NCBI RefSeq assembly: GCF_010993735.1
Contig: NZ_WQNI01000001.1
Span: 1-64,000 of the forward strand
DNA: 64,000 bases
Reading direction: 5' to 3'
Source: Chelativorans alearensis
GTDB taxonomy: Bacteria; Pseudomonadota; Alphaproteobacteria; Rhizobiales; Rhizobiaceae
A program made the translations under genes and the position numbers. This document shows, in pieces, positions 52,871 to 61,268 of the stretch (the first letter of the stretch is position 1; every line of letters begins with the position of its first letter). Under the pieces are notes generated by a model. The model had not been told where the DNA came from. It was given only the letters and a program-made list of their open reading frames with translations, and ran no database searches.

Positions 52871-53500
52871 CGTCAACAATCTGAATTGGTGGACGAGGCC
52901 GAGCGGGGCCCACGGGCGCGAACCCGGCGGTTGATGCTGGAGACGGCGACGCGGCTGATGCAGGCCGGCGCCACGCCGTCGGTCAGCGAGGTGGCGGAGG
53001 CCGCCGGCGTGTCGCGCGCCACCGCCTACCGCTATTTCCCCAGCCAGGCCGCGCTCGTGCACGCCGTGGTCGACGAGGCGCTGGGGCCGATCCTCACCTG
53101 GCGATCGGCATCGGACAGCGCCGGTGAGCGCGTGGCCGATCTTTTCGCGTTCTCGCTGCCGCGCATCGAGGAGTTCGAGGCAACCTTCAAGGCGGCGCTG
53201 AAACTGTCGTTGGAACAGTGGGCGCAGCGCCAGACGGACACTTTGGGCAACGAGCCGCAGTTTACGCGCGGCCACCGCGTCGACCTTCTGCGGCAGGCGC
53301 TGGCACCGCTTAAGGGCGAGCTTTCCAAGGGGCAGATCGACCGGCTGGCGCAGGCCCTGTCGTTGACCTTCGGCGTCGAGACGCTGATTGTCCTGAAAGA
53401 CATCTGGGGCCTCGATGCCGGCCGGACGCAGGCCGTGGCGCAATGGGCGGCGGGCGCGCTCGTGCGCGCGGCGGTGGAGGAGGCAAGGTCCGCGAAGTAG
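52859..53500 (+). CDS. TetR/AcrR-family transcriptional regulator
   Basis: A 213-residue regulator. The TetR helix-turn-helix (SVSEVAEAAGVSRATAYRYF, about residues 41-60) follows a basic N-terminal arm (RARTRRLMLETATRL). The remaining helical domain is the ligand-binding/dimer part, of unknown specificity. The start at 52859 fits the family length. It is divergent from the UPF0261 operon, so it probably controls that operon. Confidence 0.87.
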   Translation: MDVSRQQSELVDEAERGPRARTRRLMLETATRLMQAGATPSVSEVAEAAGVSRATAYRYFPSQAALVHAVVDEALGPILTWRSASDSAGERVADLFAFSLPRIEEFEATFKAALKLSLEQWAQRQTDTLGNEPQFTRGHRVDLLRQALAPLKGELSKGQIDRLAQALSLTFGVETLIVLKDIWGLDAGRTQAVAQWAAGALVRAAVEEARSAK

Positions 53501-53516
53501 GGAGAGTGGAAGGAAT

Positions 53517-53529
53517 CTGGTTCGACCAG
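53517..53529. promoter_or_regulatory. GntR-type operator CTGGTTCGACCAG (distal site, transporter side)
   Basis: The site has TGGT-n3-ACCA symmetry and seven-base arms (AATCTGG/CCAGATT). The same 12-base core, CTGGTTCGACCA, recurs at 63445-63456 on the other side of the locus. A T-run follows, so a second role as terminator for the TetR gene is possible. Confidence 0.65.
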
Positions 53530-53676
53530 ATTGGGTTTTTATCGAAAAGTCTGAAATAATGCGGCTGAACCTATGCAAGCCGCAAGCCCGATCCCCGTCG
53601 AGCGGGATAGGCAAGAAATGCTGGAATACAAGGACGTTTTGAGAAGGATCAGCGGGAGGAACGCGCTACAAAGAGC

Positions 53677-53703
53677 TTGACGGAACTTTACATTTGGTAA
53701 TAC
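53677..53703 (+). promoter_or_regulatory. Promoter of the 53.9-59.5 kb transporter operon
   Basis: TTGACG at 53677-53682 and TAATAC at 53698-53703 are separated by 15 bases. The -10 box lies inside the operator that follows. The 357 bp between the TetR gene and the binding-protein gene contain nothing else I can identify. Confidence 0.6.
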
Positions 53704-53705
53704 CA
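53695..53705. promoter_or_regulatory. GntR-type operator TGGTAATACCA on the -10 box (transporter side)
   Basis: A perfect palindrome with one central base that coincides with the -10 element. The same site with the central base exchanged (TGGTATTACCA) lies at 63626-63636 in the same position relative to a TTGAC box. This is typical of FCD GntR repressors, and the likely binder is the regulator encoded at 60.6-61.3 kb. Confidence 0.75.
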
Positions 53706-53857
53706 GATCGAGGAGGAGGTTGCGGGCCCGTCGGGTTCGCGGCGGGACGGGCGAAGCTGGGGAGGGCTTCGCTCAGGGAGGCGGCAACGCGGAGGAGTAC
53801 CGGAGCCGGCGCCGCCGGCATCCTGAAATGCGTGGGTATGATTGGGAGGAATTCGTC

Positions 53858-55168
53858 ATGCGTATCAAACTGACCGGCATGCTTGCCGGAATAGGCCTTG
53901 CTTTGTCCAGCGGAACGTCCGTTTTCGCGCAGGAACTCACCATCTTCTGGGCCGAATGGGATCCGGCCAACTATTTGCAGGAACTGGTCAACGAATACAC
54001 GGCCGAAACCGGCGTCACGGTCAGGGTCGAGACGACGCCCTGGGCGGACTTCCAGACCAAGGCTTTCGCCGAGTTCAACGCGCACGGCGACGCCTATGAC
54101 ATGGTGGTCGGCGATTCGCAGTGGCTGGGCGCGGGCTCCGAAGGCGGCCACTATGTCGACCTGACCGAGTTCTTCGAGGAGCACAAGATCGCAGAGACCT
54201 TCGTGCCGGCGACGGTCAGCGCCTATGCCGAGTATCCGAAAGCCAGCGGCAAGTACTGGGCGGTTCCGACGGAGGGCGATGCCAATGGCTGGGCCTACCG
54301 CAAGGACTGGTTCGAGGATCCGGAAGAGATGGCCGCCTTCAAGGAGAAGTACGGCTACGACCTCGATGTGCCGAAGGACTACCAGCAGCTCCGCGACATC
54401 GCCGAGTTCTTCCATCGCCCGGACGAGGGCCGCTACGGCATCGCCCTTTATACGGACAACTCCTATGACGGCCTGATCATGGGTGTGGAGCAGACGATCT
54501 TCACCTATGGCGGCGAGCTCGGCGACTATGAGAGCTTCAAGGTCCAGGACATCACCAATTCGCCCGAGAACGTCGAAGCGCTGGAGATGTATCGCGAGCT
54601 CTACCAGTTCACGCCGCCCAACTGGGGCAAAGTGTTCTTCCTGGAGAACAACCAGGCCATCACCGAGGGCCTGGCGGCGATGAGCATGAACTATTTCGCC
54701 TTCTTCCCGGCGCTCGCCAATCCGGCGACCAACCCGAACGCGGATGCGACGGGCTATTTCGTCAATCCGCCCGGACCGACGGGCGCGCAACATGCCGCTC
54801 TCGGTGGCCAGGGGCTGTCGATCGTCAGCTATTCGCAGAACCAGGAAGAAGCCTTCAAGTTCCTGGAGTGGTTCATCCAGGAGGATGTGCAGAAGAAGTG
54901 GGCCGAGCTCGGCGGTTACACCTGCCATGCGGCGGTTCTGGAATCGGAGGAATTCCGCAACGCCACGCCGTTCAACGAGGCCTTCTACCAGTCGATGCAG
55001 ATCGTGAAGGACTTCTGGGCGGTGCCGGAATACGCGGAGTTGCTCACCCAGATGAACAACCGCGTCTATCCCTATGTGGTCGGCGGTGACGGCACCGCGA
55101 AAGACGCTCTCGACGGGCTCGCCGCGGATTGGGAAGAGACGTTCACGAGGTATGGCCGTCTGAACTAG
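53858..55168 (+). CDS. Extracellular solute-binding protein of a CUT1 ABC transporter
   Basis: A 436-residue family-1 binding protein. A signal peptide spans about residues 1-24 (GIGLALSSGTSVFAQ). The mature start ELTIFWAEWDPANYLQELVN and a tyrosine/tryptophan-rich interior suggest a carbohydrate or sugar-acid ligand. The ATG at 53858 follows GGGAGGA; the frame upstream is leader sequence. It is the first gene of an operon with two permeases, a small membrane protein and two ATPases. Confidence 0.9.
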   Translation: MRIKLTGMLAGIGLALSSGTSVFAQELTIFWAEWDPANYLQELVNEYTAETGVTVRVETTPWADFQTKAFAEFNAHGDAYDMVVGDSQWLGAGSEGGHYVDLTEFFEEHKIAETFVPATVSAYAEYPKASGKYWAVPTEGDANGWAYRKDWFEDPEEMAAFKEKYGYDLDVPKDYQQLRDIAEFFHRPDEGRYGIALYTDNSYDGLIMGVEQTIFTYGGELGDYESFKVQDITNSPENVEALEMYRELYQFTPPNWGKVFFLENNQAITEGLAAMSMNYFAFFPALANPATNPNADATGYFVNPPGPTGAQHAALGGQGLSIVSYSQNQEEAFKFLEWFIQEDVQKKWAELGGYTCHAAVLESEEFRNATPFNEAFYQSMQIVKDFWAVPEYAELLTQMNNRVYPYVVGGDGTAKDALDGLAADWEETFTRYGRLN

Positions 55169-55178
55169 GGGCGGGGAA

Positions 55179-55206
55179 GGCGGAGGGGGCGCACGCTCCC
55201 TCCGCC
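55179..55206. repeat. Hairpin between binding-protein and permease genes
   Basis: GGCGGAGGG (55179-55187) and CCCTCCGCC (55198-55206) form a perfect nine-base stem with further G-C pairing inside. It lies 10 bases after the binding-protein stop. No T-run follows. Confidence 0.75.
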
Positions 55207-55223
55207 TCTCAAGCAACTTGCCG

Positions 55224-56156
55224 ATGACTGACGTGGAAAGGAACCGGGTCGTGACGACGGTCGCCCTTGAAAGGCTGGATCCCCGCTCGCGTGCTGCCGC
55301 CCGCGGCTGGAGCGATCTTACGATCCGCAACATGTTCATCATTCCGACGATCGTCTTCCTGATCGTCTTCAACATCTTCCCGCTGCTCTATTCGCTCGGC
55401 TATTCCTTCACCGACTTTCGCGCGTCGGTCAGCGCGCCGGCGAATTTCGTCGGCCTCGACAACTATCAGCGGCTCCTTTCCGACCCGAACATCTGGCGCA
55501 ACTTCACGGTGACGGCGAAATACGTGATCGTCTCGGTCGGCGGGCAGATGATCGTCGGCTTCGGCGTGGCGCTCCTGCTCAATCGCAGCTTCCCCTTCAA
55601 GGGCTTTGTGACGACGCTGCTGCTTCTGCCGATGATGATGTCGATGGCGGTCGTCGGCCTTTTCTGGAAGCTGCTCTACGATCCGTCCTGGGGCATCATC
55701 AACTACGCCCTTGGCCTTGGCCGGTTCGACTGGCTGTCCAACCCGGACATGGCGCTCTATGCGGTGGCCATCACCGATATCTGGATGTGGTCGCCCTTCG
55801 TGATGCTTCTGTCGCTGGCGGGCCTCTCGGCGGTGCCGAAGCATCTCTACGAGGCGGCGGCGATCGACCGTGCCAGCAACTGGTACACCTTCACCCATAT
55901 CACGCTGCCGCTGGTATCGCCGCTTCTCCTCATCGCCCTCATCTTCCGCACAATGGAGGCGTTCAAGAGTTTCGACCTTCCCTTCATCATGAGCGGGCAG
56001 CCGACCACCGAGGTGGTCGCCATCCGCCTTTACAAGATGGCCTTCCAGGAATGGCAGACCGGGCTTTCCTGCGCGCTCGCCTACATCATGCTGATCGTCG
56101 TGATCGCGATCACCAACATCTACGTCAAATATCTGAACCGCGTGAAGGAGCGCTGA
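55224..56156 (+). CDS. CUT1 ABC transporter permease (MalF type)
   Basis: A 310-residue inner-membrane protein with six hydrophobic segments (the first is FIIPTIVFLIVFNIFPLLYS, about residues 34-53). The coupling motif LYEAAAIDRASNWYTFTHIT lies near residue 210. The start at 55224 is preferred over a TTG two codons earlier, although neither has a clear ribosome-binding site, so translation may be modest. One base separates it from the next permease. Confidence 0.92.
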   Translation: MTDVERNRVVTTVALERLDPRSRAAARGWSDLTIRNMFIIPTIVFLIVFNIFPLLYSLGYSFTDFRASVSAPANFVGLDNYQRLLSDPNIWRNFTVTAKYVIVSVGGQMIVGFGVALLLNRSFPFKGFVTTLLLLPMMMSMAVVGLFWKLLYDPSWGIINYALGLGRFDWLSNPDMALYAVAITDIWMWSPFVMLLSLAGLSAVPKHLYEAAAIDRASNWYTFTHITLPLVSPLLLIALIFRTMEAFKSFDLPFIMSGQPTTEVVAIRLYKMAFQEWQTGLSCALAYIMLIVVIAITNIYVKYLNRVKER

Positions 56157-56157
56157 G

Positions 56158-57114
56158 ATGGCCGCCGTCAAGACGCCGCGCCAGAAGGTGGCGAACCAGC
56201 TGGCCATCGCAGCCGTCATCGTCATCGCCATCATCTTCCTGGCTCCGATCTATTGGATCGGCTCCACGGCCTTCAAGCCGCGGGCGCTCGCCACCACCGT
56301 GCCGCCGACCGTTCTCTTCCAGCCGGAGGTCACGCCCTTCGTCAAGCTGTTCACCAGGCGCGTCCAGCTCAACCGGCCGGTCGAGCCCGAGGCCTACGAG
56401 GCCGCACCCTGGTGGGAAAAGCGCATCTATGACGGCGGCGAGCGGGTGCTGCGCGTGGGCGAGGATGTGCAGCTCTCCGGCTATCCCGATCGTTTCCTGA
56501 ACAGCCTGATCATCGCCGTCACCAGCACCCTCCTCGCCGTCTCGATGGGCACGCTGACGGCTTACGGGTTCTCGCGCTTCAGGGTGGCAGGCGAGCAGGA
56601 CTGGCTGTTCTTCATCCTGTCGACGCGCATGCTGCCGCCGGTCGTCGTGGCGATCCCGATGTTCCTCATGTATCGCGTGGTGGGCATGACAGACACGCAT
56701 ATCGGCCTCATCATCCTCTACACCGCCTTCAATCTCTCCTTCTCGGTGTGGCTCATGAAAGGCTTCATCGACGAGATCCCGAAGGAATACGAGGAGGCCG
56801 CGCTGGTCGACGGCTACACGCGCATGCAGGCCTTCTTCAAGATCGTGCTGCCGGAGGCGGCCACCGGCATCGCCGCAACGGCCGTCTTCTGCTTCATCAC
56901 GGCCTGGAACGAATATGCCTTCGCGCTGATGCTGACCAACCGGGACGCGCAGACCGCGCCGCCCTTCATTCCCGCGCAGGTCGGTTCCGGCTTGACCGAC
57001 TGGACGACGATCGCCGCCGGCACGTTCCTGTTCCTGCTGCCGGTCGCCATCTTCACATTCCTGCTTCGCAACCATCTCCTGCGCGGCATGTCCTTCGGAG
57101 CGATACGCAAATGA
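56158..57114 (+). CDS. CUT1 ABC transporter permease (MalG type)
   Basis: A 318-residue inner-membrane subunit. After the first transmembrane helix there is an unusually long periplasmic stretch (about residues 50-110, with RVQLNRPVEPEAYEAAPWWE). Five more helices follow. The coupling loop is YEEAALVDGYTRMQAFFKIV. The extended loop is a feature of the glycerol/polyol-type CUT1 systems with two ATPases. Its stop overlaps the small gene by four bases. Confidence 0.9.
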   Translation: MAAVKTPRQKVANQLAIAAVIVIAIIFLAPIYWIGSTAFKPRALATTVPPTVLFQPEVTPFVKLFTRRVQLNRPVEPEAYEAAPWWEKRIYDGGERVLRVGEDVQLSGYPDRFLNSLIIAVTSTLLAVSMGTLTAYGFSRFRVAGEQDWLFFILSTRMLPPVVVAIPMFLMYRVVGMTDTHIGLIILYTAFNLSFSVWLMKGFIDEIPKEYEEAALVDGYTRMQAFFKIVLPEAATGIAATAVFCFITAWNEYAFALMLTNRDAQTAPPFIPAQVGSGLTDWTTIAAGTFLFLLPVAIFTFLLRNHLLRGMSFGAIRK

Positions 57115-57332
57115 GCTTCCGCAGGCTGAACCGGAAATATCTCGTGCCGGGCGCGCAGACCGTGATGATCCTCGGCATCGTCGCGCTTTGCCAGCCCTGG
57201 AACCTGTTCCTGCACCGCTACGGCGTGACGATCACCCTCATCGGGCTCGTCGCCTTCCTCATTACCTCCCACATCCCGCCCGAGGCGGAAGCACCGGAGG
57301 AGGATGCGCACGAGGGGAGGCTGGCGGAATGA
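57111..57332 (+). CDS. Small two-helix membrane protein of the transporter operon
   Basis: A 73-residue protein with two hydrophobic segments (about 16-32, TVMILGIVALCQPWNLF; about 36-53, YGVTITLIGLVAFLITSH) and an acidic tail. It overlaps both neighbours by four bases, so it is certainly translated with the transporter. Small membrane proteins in the same position occur in glycerol-type ABC operons with paired ATPases. Its function is unknown; it may be an accessory subunit. Confidence 0.82.
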   Translation: MSFRRLNRKYLVPGAQTVMILGIVALCQPWNLFLHRYGVTITLIGLVAFLITSHIPPEAEAPEEDAHEGRLAE

Positions 57333-58438
57333 CGCATATCGAGCTTCGCGGCGTGCAAAAATTCTTCGGCGACGTTCAGGTCATCAAGGACATGAACCTT
57401 GTCATCGAAGACAACGAGTTCATCGTCATGCTGGGGCCGTCGGGCTGCGGCAAGACGACGACGCTGCGCGCCGTCGCCGGCCTCGAGACGATCGACGAGG
57501 GCGACATCCTGATCGACGGCAAGGTGGTGCAGCATCTGAAGGCCGCCGACCGCGACATCGCCTTCGTGTTCCAGTCTTTCTCGCTCTACCCGCACATGAC
57601 CGTCTACGAGAACATCGCCTTTCCGCTGCGCGCCACGCGGCAAAGCAAGGCGGAGGTCGACCGGGCGGTGCGCCGGGTGGCGGATGTTTTGCGGATCGCG
57701 CCGCTGCTTTCGCGCCGGCCGTCGGCCCTTTCGGGCGGCGACATGCAGCGCGTGGCGATCGGCCGTGCGCTGGTGCGCAGTCCCAAGGCGCTTTTGATGG
57801 ACGAGCCCATCGGCGCGCTCGACGCCAAGCTGCGCGAGGAGATGCGCACCGAAATCAAGCGCCTGCACATGAAGCAGGGCTCCACCACCGTCTACGTCAC
57901 CCACGACCAGGTGGAGGCGATGGCGCTCGCCGACCGCATCGTCATTATGAACGAGGGCGTGCTGCAGCAGGTGGGCACGCCGGACGACGTCTATACCCAC
58001 CCCGCCAATCTCTTTGTCGCGCAGTTTGTCGGCAGTCCGGTGATGAACGTTGCGGAAGCGCACGTGGCCGAGGCGGCGTCGGACGCCCGCGTCGTCATGC
58101 CGGGCGCGGCGGAGGGTTTTGTCTTCCCGCGAACTCTTCTCGGCCGGCTGGAAGCTGGCGGAGCGAAGGGGGACGGTCTCGCGCTCGGCATCCGCCCTGA
58201 GGGCGTTCTTGTCGAGCGCGAGCGCCGGGAGGGCTACCTGCCGGTCGAGGCACACATCATCGAGCCGCTCGGCTCGCACGACATCATCGACCTCAAGGTC
58301 GGCACGCAGATGCTGAGGGCACGCACGAAGGCCGGCTTCGTGCCGCGCCCGGGCGAAAAAGTGTGGGTCAGGATCGACCCCGCCCAGGCGCATTTTTTCG
58401 ATGCGGAAAGCGGCAGGTCTTTCGGGGTGAGGTTGTGA
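57329..58438 (+). CDS. CUT1 ABC transporter ATP-binding protein, first of a pair
   Basis: A 369-residue MalK-like ATPase. Walker A GPSGCGKTTTLR is near residues 35-46, the Q-loop in VFQSFSLYPH, Walker B LLMDEPIGALD and the H-loop in YVTHDQVEAMALAD. The signature reads LSGGDMQRVAIGRA, with Asp-Met in place of Gly-Gln. A TOBE-like C-terminal domain follows. It overlaps the next ATPase gene by one base, and the two probably form a heterodimer. Confidence 0.92.
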   Translation: MTHIELRGVQKFFGDVQVIKDMNLVIEDNEFIVMLGPSGCGKTTTLRAVAGLETIDEGDILIDGKVVQHLKAADRDIAFVFQSFSLYPHMTVYENIAFPLRATRQSKAEVDRAVRRVADVLRIAPLLSRRPSALSGGDMQRVAIGRALVRSPKALLMDEPIGALDAKLREEMRTEIKRLHMKQGSTTVYVTHDQVEAMALADRIVIMNEGVLQQVGTPDDVYTHPANLFVAQFVGSPVMNVAEAHVAEAASDARVVMPGAAEGFVFPRTLLGRLEAGGAKGDGLALGIRPEGVLVERERREGYLPVEAHIIEPLGSHDIIDLKVGTQMLRARTKAGFVPRPGEKVWVRIDPAQAHFFDAESGRSFGVRL

Positions 58439-59517
58439 TGGCCCATATCGAGCTCAAGCACGTCACCAAAAGATTCGGCGCCACGACCGCTCTCCGCAAC
58501 CTGGACCTGGAGATCGCAGACGGCGAGTTCTTCGTCCTGCTCGGCGAGACGGGGGCAGGCAAGACGACGACGCTGCGGCTCATCGCCGGCCTGGAAAAGC
58601 CGACCGAAGGGCAGATCCTCATCGATGGGGCGGATGTCAGCGACTGGGGACCGGCCGAGCGCGACGTGGCGCTGGTGCTGCAGCAATACTCTCTCTATCC
58701 GCGCTATACGGTGCGCGAGAACCTCGAATTTCCGCTGAAGGCGAAGATCCGGCATGTCGAGCCGGAGGAGATAACGAATCAGGTGGCTCGCGCGGCGAAA
58801 ATCCTGCGCATCGAGCACCTGCTCGACCGCAAGACGGACAGGCTGTCGGGCGGCGAGATGCAGCGTGTCTCCATCGGCCGCGCCATCGTGCGCAAGCCGC
58901 GCGTCTTCCTGATGGACGAGCCGCTGTCCGCTCTCGACGCCAAGCTGCGTGAGGCGCTGCGCACGGAGCTGAAAAACCTGCAGATGACGCTCGGCGCCAC
59001 CTTCCTCTTCGTCACGCATGACCAGATCGAGGCCATGTCGATGGGCGACAAGATCGGCGTACTGGACAGGGGCCGGCTGGTGCAGACGGGCACGCCCTAC
59101 GAGATCTACAACAACCCGCGCAACACCTTCGTCGCCCGTTCCGTTGGTTCGCCGCCGATGAACCTCCTCGACGGCCGGCTGGTGGAAGGGCGGGCGGTCG
59201 TCGCCCCGAAGCGCTTCGAGTTGCCGCTGAACGGGCAGGCAGGCGCAGTTTCGGAAGGGCGCCCGCTCGTCTTCGGCATCCGCCCGGAAGACCTCACCGT
59301 GGAAACCGGCGCGCCCGTCGAGGCGACGGTGCACGACGTGGAGAACCACGGCGTTGAAAAAATCCTCACCCTGCGTGCCGGCGATGCCATGCTGCACGCC
59401 ACCGTTTCCGCCCGGACGCATGTCGCGGTGGACGAGACGGTGCGGTTTGCGTGGAATCCTGAAAAGGTGGTTCTTTTCGATGGCGCCAGCGGGCTTAGCC
59501 TGCGGCACGGAGGGTAG
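58438..59517 (+). CDS. CUT1 ABC transporter ATP-binding protein, second of a pair
   Basis: A 359-residue ATPase. Walker A is GETGAGKTTTLR (Thr-Gly-Ala instead of Ser-Gly-Cys). The Q-loop region is VLQQYSLYPR, the signature LSGGEMQRVSIGRA, Walker B FLMDEPLSALD and the H-loop FVTHDQIEAMSMGD. The C-terminus is a TOBE domain (GIRPEDLTVE). Paired, non-identical ATPases are unusual for CUT1 systems but known for glycerol importers. It is the last gene of the operon; 60 bp separate it from the convergent hydroxyacid dehydrogenase. Confidence 0.92.
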   Translation: MAHIELKHVTKRFGATTALRNLDLEIADGEFFVLLGETGAGKTTTLRLIAGLEKPTEGQILIDGADVSDWGPAERDVALVLQQYSLYPRYTVRENLEFPLKAKIRHVEPEEITNQVARAAKILRIEHLLDRKTDRLSGGEMQRVSIGRAIVRKPRVFLMDEPLSALDAKLREALRTELKNLQMTLGATFLFVTHDQIEAMSMGDKIGVLDRGRLVQTGTPYEIYNNPRNTFVARSVGSPPMNLLDGRLVEGRAVVAPKRFELPLNGQAGAVSEGRPLVFGIRPEDLTVETGAPVEATVHDVENHGVEKILTLRAGDAMLHATVSARTHVAVDETVRFAWNPEKVVLFDGASGLSLRHGG

Positions 59518-59577
59518 GGCGGTCTGTACGCCGGGAATAGGGCCGGGGGCTGCCGCAGCCGACCGGCCTGGCCCAAC

Positions 59578-60552
59578 TCACGTCACCTGAAATCGCTTCC
59601 GATAAAGCGCCACCGCCTCCGGGTTGCACAGGTTCTCGGGCAATTGCCCGTCGAGCACCCGGATCGCCTCTTCGGCCGCGCCCGTTCCCATCCTCATCAT
59701 GCTTTCCTCGGTGATGCCGGCGGCGTGCGGCGTGAGGATGACGTTGTCGAAGGTGAAATAGGGATGATCGGCCGGCAGCGGGTGGGAATCGAAAACGTCG
59801 AGTGCGGCACCCGCAATGCGGCCCTCACCAAGGGCGGCGATGAGCGCCTCCTGGTCGACGACGGGGCCACGCGAGACGTTGACGAGCAGGGCCGAAGGCT
59901 TCATGCGCGCGATGCGCTCCCGGCCGATGAGACCCCGCGTGTCGGGCGTCAGCGGGCAGCACAGCACGATGATGTCGCTTTCCTCGATGAGCTGGTCGAG
60001 GCTTGCCGGTCGCGCGCCCTCGGGCAGGGTGGCGGGTGTGCGCGTGTTGACCACGAGGTCAAGACCGAAACCGCGTGCGATGCGGAAGACGGCGCGGCCC
60101 ACATTGCCCATGCCGACGATGCCCATTGTGCGGCCGCCGAGCTCGGCGCCATGGTCGGCATGGGCGCGGCCGGCAAACCATCCCGTCGCCCTCAGGTCGC
60201 GGTCCATGGAGCGGAAGCGCCGGAGAAGCGCCAGCGTGACCAGGAAAACGTGCTCGGCCACCGTTCGTGCGTTGGCGCCCGGCACATTGGCGACCAGCAC
60301 GCCGGCCACCGTCGCCGCCTCGACCGGGATCATGTCGAGCCCGGCGCCGTGGCGGATGGCGGCACGCAGGCGGGGTGCGGCGGTAAAAAGCGAGGCCGGC
60401 AGCGGCGCGCGGACGATGACGATATCGGCCTCGCGGCCTTCCCCAAGCAGCGTCTCGGGATCGGCGTTGCTCGAAATGCGCAGCTCGCCGGCTCCGGCCA
60501 GCATCGCTTCCGCGCGCGGATGAAGCGCGTTGGTGGAAAGGATAATCGGCAA
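59578..60552 (-). CDS. D-isomer 2-hydroxyacid dehydrogenase family protein
   Basis: A 324-residue NAD(P)-dependent dehydrogenase. The Rossmann loop GIVGMGNVGRAV, the catalytic Arg in VNVSRGPVVDQ and the catalytic His in LTPHAAG are present. The catalytic Glu position (normally DVFxxEP) reads DVFDSHP, so Glu is replaced by His. The start is probably TTG at 60552, with AGGT upstream; no ATG is available before PIILSTNAL. It lies 11 bp below the GntR gene and probably reduces or oxidises a hydroxy/keto acid of the pathway. Confidence 0.85.
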   Translation of the reverse strand: MPIILSTNALHPRAEAMLAGAGELRISSNADPETLLGEGREADIVIVRAPLPASLFTAAPRLRAAIRHGAGLDMIPVEAATVAGVLVANVPGANARTVAEHVFLVTLALLRRFRSMDRDLRATGWFAGRAHADHGAELGGRTMGIVGMGNVGRAVFRIARGFGLDLVVNTRTPATLPEGARPASLDQLIEESDIIVLCCPLTPDTRGLIGRERIARMKPSALLVNVSRGPVVDQEALIAALGEGRIAGAALDVFDSHPLPADHPYFTFDNVILTPHAAGITEESMMRMGTGAAEEAIRVLDGQLPENLCNPEAVALYRKRFQVT

Positions 60553-60563
60553 AGGACCCGTAC

Positions 60564-61268
60564 CTATGCTTGCTCGACCGCCTCGGACTCTACGCCGCCG
60601 ATCAGGCCCTTCCAATAGCTCTCCGCCCCCTTGAGATGCGCGCTCATCAGGGCTTGCGCCAGATTGCCGTCGCGGCGCTGGAGCGCTTCGTAGATCTGGA
60701 TGTGCTCGGCGTGCGAGCGCCGCGCCCGCTCCGGATCGCTGAAATAGATCGGCAGGCGCTGTTCGCCCATCAGATAGTAGACGCTGCAAACCTTGTGAAA
60801 GACGCTGTTCTGGGTGGCGCGCACGATCTCCAGATGGAAGTCGCGGTCCTCCCGCCACAGGCCCTCGCCGGCGGCAAGCCGCTTCTCCGAGGCGTTCAGG
60901 ATTTCGCGCAGCCGCTCGAAATTTTCCTCCGTCGCGCGTTCGCAGGCAAGCTCGGCCGCCTTGATCTCGTGGATCTTGCGCAATTCCACCGTCTCATAGA
61001 TCTGGATCGGGTCGAGCGGCACGCCGGCCCTTGCGAACAGCGCCATCGCCTCGACGCTCGCTTGCTTGGTCGTAAGATAGATGCCGGATTTTGCACGGCG
61101 CTCGACGATGCGCATGGCCTCGAGGATCGCCAGGGCCTCGCGGACCTGGCCACGGCTAACGGCAAAATGCTCGGCCAGCTCACGCTCGGACGGCGTGCGC
61201 CCGTTCGCTGCATTGGAGCGGGAATAGAGATAGGCTGCCAGGTCCGGCAGGAGGTTGTTCTCCTTCAT
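60564..61268 (-). CDS. GntR-family transcriptional regulator (FCD subfamily), likely local repressor
   Basis: A 234-residue regulator. The winged helix (TPSERELAEHFAVSRGQVRE, about residues 25-44, then IVERRAKSGIYL) precedes a helical FCD domain with candidate metal/effector residues (RDFHLEIVRATQN, HAEHIQIYEAL). It is coupled to the enolase-superfamily gene (ATGA overlap). TGGT-n3-ACCA sites, the expected operators for this class, lie at both ends of the locus, so it probably represses both operons until a sugar acid is present. Confidence 0.88.
   Translation of the reverse strand: MKENNLLPDLAAYLYSRSNAANGRTPSERELAEHFAVSRGQVREALAILEAMRIVERRAKSGIYLTTKQASVEAMALFARAGVPLDPIQIYETVELRKIHEIKAAELACERATEENFERLREILNASEKRLAAGEGLWREDRDFHLEIVRATQNSVFHKVCSVYYLMGEQRLPIYFSDPERARRSHAEHIQIYEALQRRDGNLAQALMSAHLKGAESYWKGLIGGVESEAVEQA

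Noticed and set aside
53514-53540. Intrinsic terminator for the TetR gene (AATCTGG/CCAGATT stem followed by GGGTTTTT)
   Set aside because: The stem is short, and an identical 12-base core appears at 63445 without a T-run, so an operator explains it better; a double role stays possible.
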